A stretch of 8,538 nucleotides of DNA from Defluviitaleaceae bacterium (GTDB taxonomy: Bacteria > Bacillota > Clostridia > Lachnospirales > WQUN01). The notes under the pieces were generated by a model. That model saw only the letters and a list, made by a program, of their open reading frames with translations, searched no databases and was not told the DNA's origin. Position 1 is the stretch's first letter. The number at the start of each line of letters is the position of its first letter. The stretch is taken from contig WRHA01000336.1 in the NCBI GenBank assembly GCA_009783395.1, forward strand, positions 1 to 8,538. Reading direction: 5' to 3'. Both the position numbers and the translations under genes were made by a program. Positions 5,022 to 8,538 of the stretch are shown here, in pieces.

Positions 5022-6470
5022 CTATTCGATATAACCGCGATCTCTCCAAAGCTCCATTCGGGCATTAAGATTGTCCTGTGCACCCCTTAGGTCTTGTGCA
5101 AACAAAGCACGTCTTGAATGTGAGTTTTCTATATGGGATTCCCATTCATAGATCCTGTCCTCCAGTTGCTCCTGCCTTCTTTCGCCCGTCTCATCTCTTT
5201 CTGCCTCAAAAAGCTCAGACATCAGTACCTCTATGCGCTCTTCCACTTCAGCTTGCATAGCTTCCAGCTCATCTATTCTCGCACTCAAACGCTCCAATAC
5301 CGGACTCGTTCTTTGTGCTTCAACGCGCTCTTCGTTTATATCCATTCGACGGTCTCTATCGTTTTCCATGCCTTGAATTATACCGACTTGCCTGTCATGC
5401 CATCTGTAATGACGAGCGGCAGCGGCTATCATGAATCCTTCATATCTGTTTTGAATAGCTTCAACGTCTGCATAAAACTGTTCGCGGATTCTGTTCTCTG
5501 CTGTACGCGCATCATAATACTCGCGAGACCCGGCTTCCAGTGAGGAAATTCTTTCTTCTGCCTGCTCACGTCTGTCTGCCTCATGTGCATTCAGCCTATC
5601 CATGCGCTCGTTAAATCTCGCTTCCCCTCTTTCCTGAATCCTTTGCGTTCTGTTGTCAAACCTATCTTGCCTTCTTTGCTCTCTGGCGACGGCGCGAAGA
5701 TATGCCGGCGAACCCGGTTCCAGCCCGGCAATCGTTTCTGCGACCCTGGCGCGTCTATCCATTTCTCGCTGTTCGCGTCTTTCCATTCTGGCTTCATGCC
5801 TTGCCTGTCTCCTTGCAAGCCTAAAAAGCCTTCTCTCAAGCCTTCTATCTATCAATTCGATTCTTGCATCAATTCTGTCATCAAGTCTTTCGATTTCTGC
5901 ATGGAGTCTGTCTTCAAGTGCGAAAGCTAAAGCCTCTAGCCGGTCTTCTTCCGTAGTAATTTGATTACCAATTTCATATGTTTCCCCATCGATAGATTCG
6001 ATAACCGCATACTCTTCTTCGATTCTGTCCTCGATGTCCTGTACTATTTGCAGTATCGCAGCGATTTCTGCGCTATCTCTTGCAATATGCTCTCTCTGTT
6101 CTGCTACAAAAATATCTTCATTATTAATAAGGGTTTCGATGTTTCGTATGCCATCACGCGCAGTGATAAACATATTGATTTGATTTTGAGACGCATTGTT
6201 TGCCCGAAGTTGCGCATAGATAGCATCAAAATCGAAGATCTGACTGGAATCACTAAACGACTCAAACCGGGATAATGACGTTCCGCTTACCTCAAGCACG
6301 TCGCCGTTGTCGCTGTACGCAGTCATAGCCGCATCGGGGGATGGAGTCATTCCGGCGGGCCTATAGTCTGTGTTTATATCGTTGTCTCTTACCACGGGAC
6401 TGCCCGGGGTTTGGTTGTAACGGTTATAGCCGGTACCGGCTAATATGGGAGAAGCATAGTTTGTAATCAT
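5022..6470 (-). CDS. Lysine-free, arginine-rich coiled-coil protein of unknown family, first gene of the module
   Basis: Unrecognised. Residues are numbered from an upstream ATG at 6476 (484 aa). The preferred start is the second ATG at 6470, which is 8 nt from AAAGGAGG; the first is only 2 nt from it. Residues 1-75 are polar, with Gly/Pro/Ser and Asn, and look disordered. From about 105 to the end the chain is nearly continuous charged helix with probable coiled coils. The densest basic stretch is at 211-244 (about 15 Arg). A segment at about 247-285 recurs at 308-346 (61-residue period): LEPGSPAY against LEAGSREY, later RIQERGE against AIQNRYE. Composition is extreme: about 70 Arg, no Lys and no Cys. 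There is no signal peptide or membrane helix, so it should be cytoplasmic unless exported another way. It heads the run of SipW-module genes and has its own candidate promoter. A scaffold or assembly role is conjecture. Confidence 0.82.
   Translation of the reverse strand: MITNYASPILAGTGYNRYNQTPGSPVVRDNDINTDYRPAGMTPSPDAAMTAYSDNGDVLEVSGTSLSRFESFSDSSQIFDFDAIYAQLRANNASQNQINMFITARDGIRNIETLINNEDIFVAEQREHIARDSAEIAAILQIVQDIEDRIEEEYAVIESIDGETYEIGNQITTEEDRLEALAFALEDRLHAEIERLDDRIDARIELIDRRLERRLFRLARRQARHEARMERREQREMDRRARVAETIAGLEPGSPAYLRAVAREQRRQDRFDNRTQRIQERGEARFNERMDRLNAHEADRREQAEERISSLEAGSREYYDARTAENRIREQFYADVEAIQNRYEGFMIAAAARHYRWHDRQVGIIQGMENDRDRRMDINEERVEAQRTSPVLERLSARIDELEAMQAEVEERIEVLMSELFEAERDETGERRQEQLEDRIYEWESHIENSHSRRALFAQDLRGAQDNLNARMELWRDRGYIE
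5556..5738 (-). repeat. Start of a 61-residue internal duplication in the coiled-coil protein (first copy)
   Basis: Residues about 247-307 form the first period. Aligned without gaps to residues 308-346, the identities include I249/I310, L252/L313, E253/E314, G255/G316, S256/S317, Y259/Y320, A262/A323, E266/E327, R268/R329, F273/F334, I280/I341, Q281/Q342, R283/R344 and E285/E346. The second copy decays after about residue 348. The match is visible only at protein level. Confidence 0.6.
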
Positions 6471-6478
6471 TGTCATTA

Positions 6479-6486
6479 CCTCCTTT
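6479..6486 (-). promoter_or_regulatory. Perfect Shine-Dalgarno AAAGGAGG before the coiled-coil gene
   Basis: The sequence is fully complementary to the 3' end of bacterial 16S rRNA. It is 2 nt from the ATG at 6476 and 8 nt from the in-frame ATG at 6470, so initiation at 6470 is expected. It is the strongest ribosome binding site in the window and suggests high expression of this gene. Confidence 0.75.
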
Positions 6487-6545
6487 AATACTATATCGGA
6501 AAAGATTTCAATTTCCTTAACACTTTTTAAAATTTTTTTTCTTTT
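6487..6545 (-). promoter_or_regulatory. Candidate promoter of the SipW/TasA-like module in the gap after alr
   Basis: The gap between the alr stop and the coiled-coil gene is very AT-rich. On the minus strand it contains CGATATAGTATT close to the Shine-Dalgarno site, with TATAGT as a fair -10. No good sigma-A -35 sits 16-18 nt upstream. TAAGGAAATT with CGATAT 16 nt beyond AGGA is reminiscent of a sigma-H-type promoter, with several mismatches. No terminator hairpin is visible after alr, so read-through from alr is also possible. Promoter presence is likely from the layout; the sigma class is a guess. Confidence 0.35.
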
Positions 6546-7715
6546 TTATGAGACAGAAGATACATAAAATCTTGGCACGCGTTTTCCGATGCAACATAAA
6601 ATCTCATAACTTATCGTGCCAACCGTATCGGCCAAACATTCCGCGCTTATTTTGTTGTCTACAGTGTCCAGCATTACAACGGGGTCGCCGGATTTTACAT
6701 CGGGAATGTCGGTGACATCAACCATGCATTGATCCATGCAAATTGCTCCCGCAATCGGTGCAAACTTTCCGTTTACAAGCACGCTCCCTTTTCGGGAGAG
6801 CCGCCTGGGGTATCCGTCTGCATATCCTATGGGGAGTACCGCGATTGTGCTTTCGCGTTCGGTTTTGTACATATGGCCGTAACTTATGCCAACGCCCGGA
6901 GGCAATTTTTTTACCATGCTTACCTGGGTCATGAGGCGCATAACGGGTTTTAAATCTAAATTCATGCAGGTTTGCGACATTTCTGCCGAGGGCGCATGGC
7001 CGTAAAGCATAATTCCGGGCCGTACCGCATCAAGCAATAATTTTTTCTTTTGGGCATCTGTTGAAAATTTTCCGTCGGCTCGCAAAGTTTGCGAAAGTGC
7101 TCCGGAGTTTGCCATGTGTTTTATGGGAATATCAAGACCGCGCTTGGATATTTCTTCAAGCATCCCTTCGAAGCGTACTTGCTGCTCAAGCATAAAGCCT
7201 TCTTCGATTGCATCCGAAGTCGCGAAATGCGTAAAAATTCCTTCAAGGAATAAATTTGGATGCCGAGCGACTTCGCAAATCGTCTCGATGTCTTCCGGCA
7301 TAAAACCCAGTCGCCTCATGCCCGTGTCAATTTCTATATGTACAGTTGTACGTTTGTCATAAACCGCGGATTGTTCCGCCAAAACTTTTGCCCCATCGGC
7401 AGTAAAAACTGTTTGTGTTAAATTGTGTTCTATGGCATACGGTAAAAGCGGCTCCGGAGTAAATCCCATAACCAAGATAGGCACGGTTATCCCGTGTTCT
7501 CTAAGCTGAACGCCCTCTTCGCAAGTTGCAACCCCCAGCGAACGCACCCCTGCCGAAAGAAGCGCGTTTGCAACCGGCACAGCTCCGTGACCGTACCCGT
7601 CTGCCTTAACGATGCCGATAACATTAACGTCTTTCGTGATATGTTTTTTAAGCATCGTCAAATTATGCGTCAAATTTGTAAGGTTTATTTCCGCCCATGC
7701 TCGTTGATACTTCAT
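6546..7715 (-). CDS. alr: Alanine racemase
   Basis: A cytosolic PLP enzyme that interconverts L- and D-alanine, supplying D-Ala for peptidoglycan. At 389 residues it is slightly longer than the usual 360-375. The N-terminal PLP barrel shows WAEINLTNLTHN (7-18) and the Schiff-base lysine K37 in VKADGYGHG. EIDTGMRRLGF (128-138), HMANSGA (200-206) and RPGIMLYG (232-239) follow. The second catalytic base is Tyr279 in GISYGHMY, and GAICMDQCMVD (323-333) is in the C-terminal beta domain. An insert of about 12-15 residues (212-227, containing KKK) sits between the NSGA and RPGIMLYG motifs. The ATG at 7715 lies 5 nt after the stop of the phosphonopyruvate decarboxylase gene, and AAAGGA, inside that gene's last codons, is 12 nt upstream, so the two are probably cotranscribed. 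Lysine use is normal (22 residues), a useful contrast with the next operon. Confidence 0.97.
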   Translation of the reverse strand: MKYQRAWAEINLTNLTHNLTMLKKHITKDVNVIGIVKADGYGHGAVPVANALLSAGVRSLGVATCEEGVQLREHGITVPILVMGFTPEPLLPYAIEHNLTQTVFTADGAKVLAEQSAVYDKRTTVHIEIDTGMRRLGFMPEDIETICEVARHPNLFLEGIFTHFATSDAIEEGFMLEQQVRFEGMLEEISKRGLDIPIKHMANSGALSQTLRADGKFSTDAQKKKLLLDAVRPGIMLYGHAPSAEMSQTCMNLDLKPVMRLMTQVSMVKKLPPGVGISYGHMYKTERESTIAVLPIGYADGYPRRLSRKGSVLVNGKFAPIAGAICMDQCMVDVTDIPDVKSGDPVVMLDTVDNKISAECLADTVGTISYEILCCIGKRVPRFYVSSVS

Positions 7716-7720
7716 TTAAA

Positions 7721-8538
7721 TCACATTTCCTTTAATGAAGCCATAAGTTCATTTTTATTTTGAATGGGCGATGTTGTCGGACGCCCCAAATCGGCGCGGG
7801 ATTCCAAATTACATACAATTTCGAGAAATATCGCGCCGTCCAAATTTTTTATTTTGCTTAGCGCAGACATGCATTCGCTTTCGGTTTCGGCTCGAAATGA
7901 ATGCCTGTACCCTAAAGCCGAAGCTACATTGCACAAATTTAAACAGCCGCTGACGGCCGGCATTCCGCCGACGGATTCATGCGCGCCGTTATTTAAAACA
8001 ATATGGACTAAATTTTTCGGGTTGTTTGCCCCTACAACGGACAAATTTCCCATGTGCATAAGTACCGCGCCATCGCCATCCAAGCAAAAAATTCTTTTTT
8101 CAGGTTTTTCAATCGCAATGCCGTAAGCAATCATTAGGCTGTGCCCCATAGAACCAACCGTTAAAAAATCGCGGGAATGTCCCGTTTTTTCTTGCTCACG
8201 TATTTCATAAACTTCCCGCGAGAGTTTTCCCGTCGAGCAAACAAAAAAACCATCGACATCCGAGGCGGACAGTATCATTTTTAGGGTTTGTTCGCGAGAA
8301 AGTTTCGCATCGGAGGTATAGTTTGGCCTAAGGCCGCCGGAGAGACCGCCTTTGCGGATTACAAACGCCACGGATTTTCCTTTTTCAAGATATGTTTTAA
8401 ATTCGTCTAAATGTCGGGCTAAATTATTTTCATCGGTTTCGCTTGATATAACAGCGTATGGCATTTCAAGGCACTCCAGCATGGATAATGTCGCCCGTCC
8501 TTGATAAACATGTTGCGGCTCGTCTTTTTCTCCCGGTT
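7721..8538 (-). CDS. aepY: Phosphonopyruvate decarboxylase, C-terminal part
   Basis: A ThDP/Mg-dependent enzyme that converts phosphonopyruvate to phosphonoacetaldehyde, the irreversible step pulling phosphonate (2-aminoethylphosphonate) synthesis forward after PEP mutase. The frame stays open to the window edge. The codons upstream of an internal ATG at 8482 read PGEKDEPQHVYQGRATLS, a typical conserved segment of this family, so 8482 is not the start and about 100 N-terminal residues lie outside. Numbering from that ATG: CSTGKLSRE (82-90), DFLTVGSMGHS (105-115), the ThDP motif GDG (136-138) running to NN (164-165), GAHESVGGMP (166-175) and the C-terminal ADLGRPTTSP (230-239). Family members often have GGQP where this one has GGMP. 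It is followed by alr after 5 nt. PEP mutase and an aminotransferase are expected just beyond the right edge. Confidence 0.93.
   Translation of the reverse strand, partial: PGEKDEPQHVYQGRATLSMLECLEMPYAVISSETDENNLARHLDEFKTYLEKGKSVAFVIRKGGLSGGLRPNYTSDAKLSREQTLKMILSASDVDGFFVCSTGKLSREVYEIREQEKTGHSRDFLTVGSMGHSLMIAYGIAIEKPEKRIFCLDGDGAVLMHMGNLSVVGANNPKNLVHIVLNNGAHESVGGMPAVSGCLNLCNVASALGYRHSFRAETESECMSALSKIKNLDGAIFLEIVCNLESRADLGRPTTSPIQNKNELMASLKEM

Noticed and set aside
5008..5049. Upstream TTG (5049) or ATG (5013) as start of the YVP-repeat gene
   Set aside because: The TTG at 5049 would overlap the preceding gene and adds a non-signal-like leader. The ATG at 5013 abuts the Shine-Dalgarno site with no spacer. 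The ATG cannot be fully excluded.
5133..5543. Plus-strand 136-codon frame with hydrophobic stretches
   Set aside because: It lies entirely within the coiled-coil gene. Its Leu/Phe/Ser-rich content is what the complement of Glu/Arg-rich coding gives, and no ribosome binding site precedes it.
6471..6545. Terminator after alr
   Set aside because: The gap has A- and T-runs but no GC-containing stem, so no intrinsic terminator is supported.
7721..8482. A complete 253-residue decarboxylase starting at 8482
   Set aside because: The frame remains open to the window end and the extra codons encode the conserved DEPQHV region, so the gene is truncated by the window.

Overview
The window looks like chromosomal DNA of a Bacillota member, probably a clostridium. 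This rests on strong Shine-Dalgarno sites (AAAGGAGG), a SipW/TasA-type export system, an ECF vitamin-transporter S component, MEP-pathway isoprenoid synthesis and tightly packed genes. The taxon is an inference; no rRNA or other marker is present.

Layout. The left edge holds the 3' part of ispG (+ strand, truncated by the window). Everything else is on the minus strand. Reading in the direction of transcription from the right edge: the C-terminal two thirds of a phosphonopyruvate decarboxylase (open to the window end), then alr 5 nt behind it. A short AT-rich gap with a candidate promoter follows. Next comes a six-gene run: a lysine-free, arginine-rich coiled-coil protein; a small exported protein with eight YVP-type proline/tyrosine repeats; a TasA-like SipW-type exported protein with a four-cysteine tail; an intrinsic terminator; a long SipW-type (Ser/His/Asp) signal peptidase; a DUF5305-like bitopic protein; and a RibU-type ECF S component. 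The last overlaps its upstream gene by ATGA and overlaps ispG tail to tail by 35 bp.

How they may work together. The centre reads as a self-contained surface-fibre or matrix module. Two small substrates carry signal peptides ending in a similar S-x-x-Y-A motif, their cognate ER-type signal peptidase follows, and a membrane protein of a family that I recall occurring beside such peptidases comes next. The hairpin after the TasA-like gene would let the substrates be made in excess of the peptidase. The resemblance is to Bacillus tapA-sipW-tasA, but gene order and accessory proteins differ, and neither the coiled-coil nor the repeat protein is a family I recognise.

Most striking observation: the coiled-coil protein has no lysine or cysteine at all. 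The predicted exported parts of the other system proteins (both mature substrates and the peptidase catalytic domain) also lack lysine, and the DUF5305-like ectodomain has one. Their cytoplasmic parts and the neighbouring housekeeping genes use lysine normally. No gap of more than 300 bases lacks a gene.
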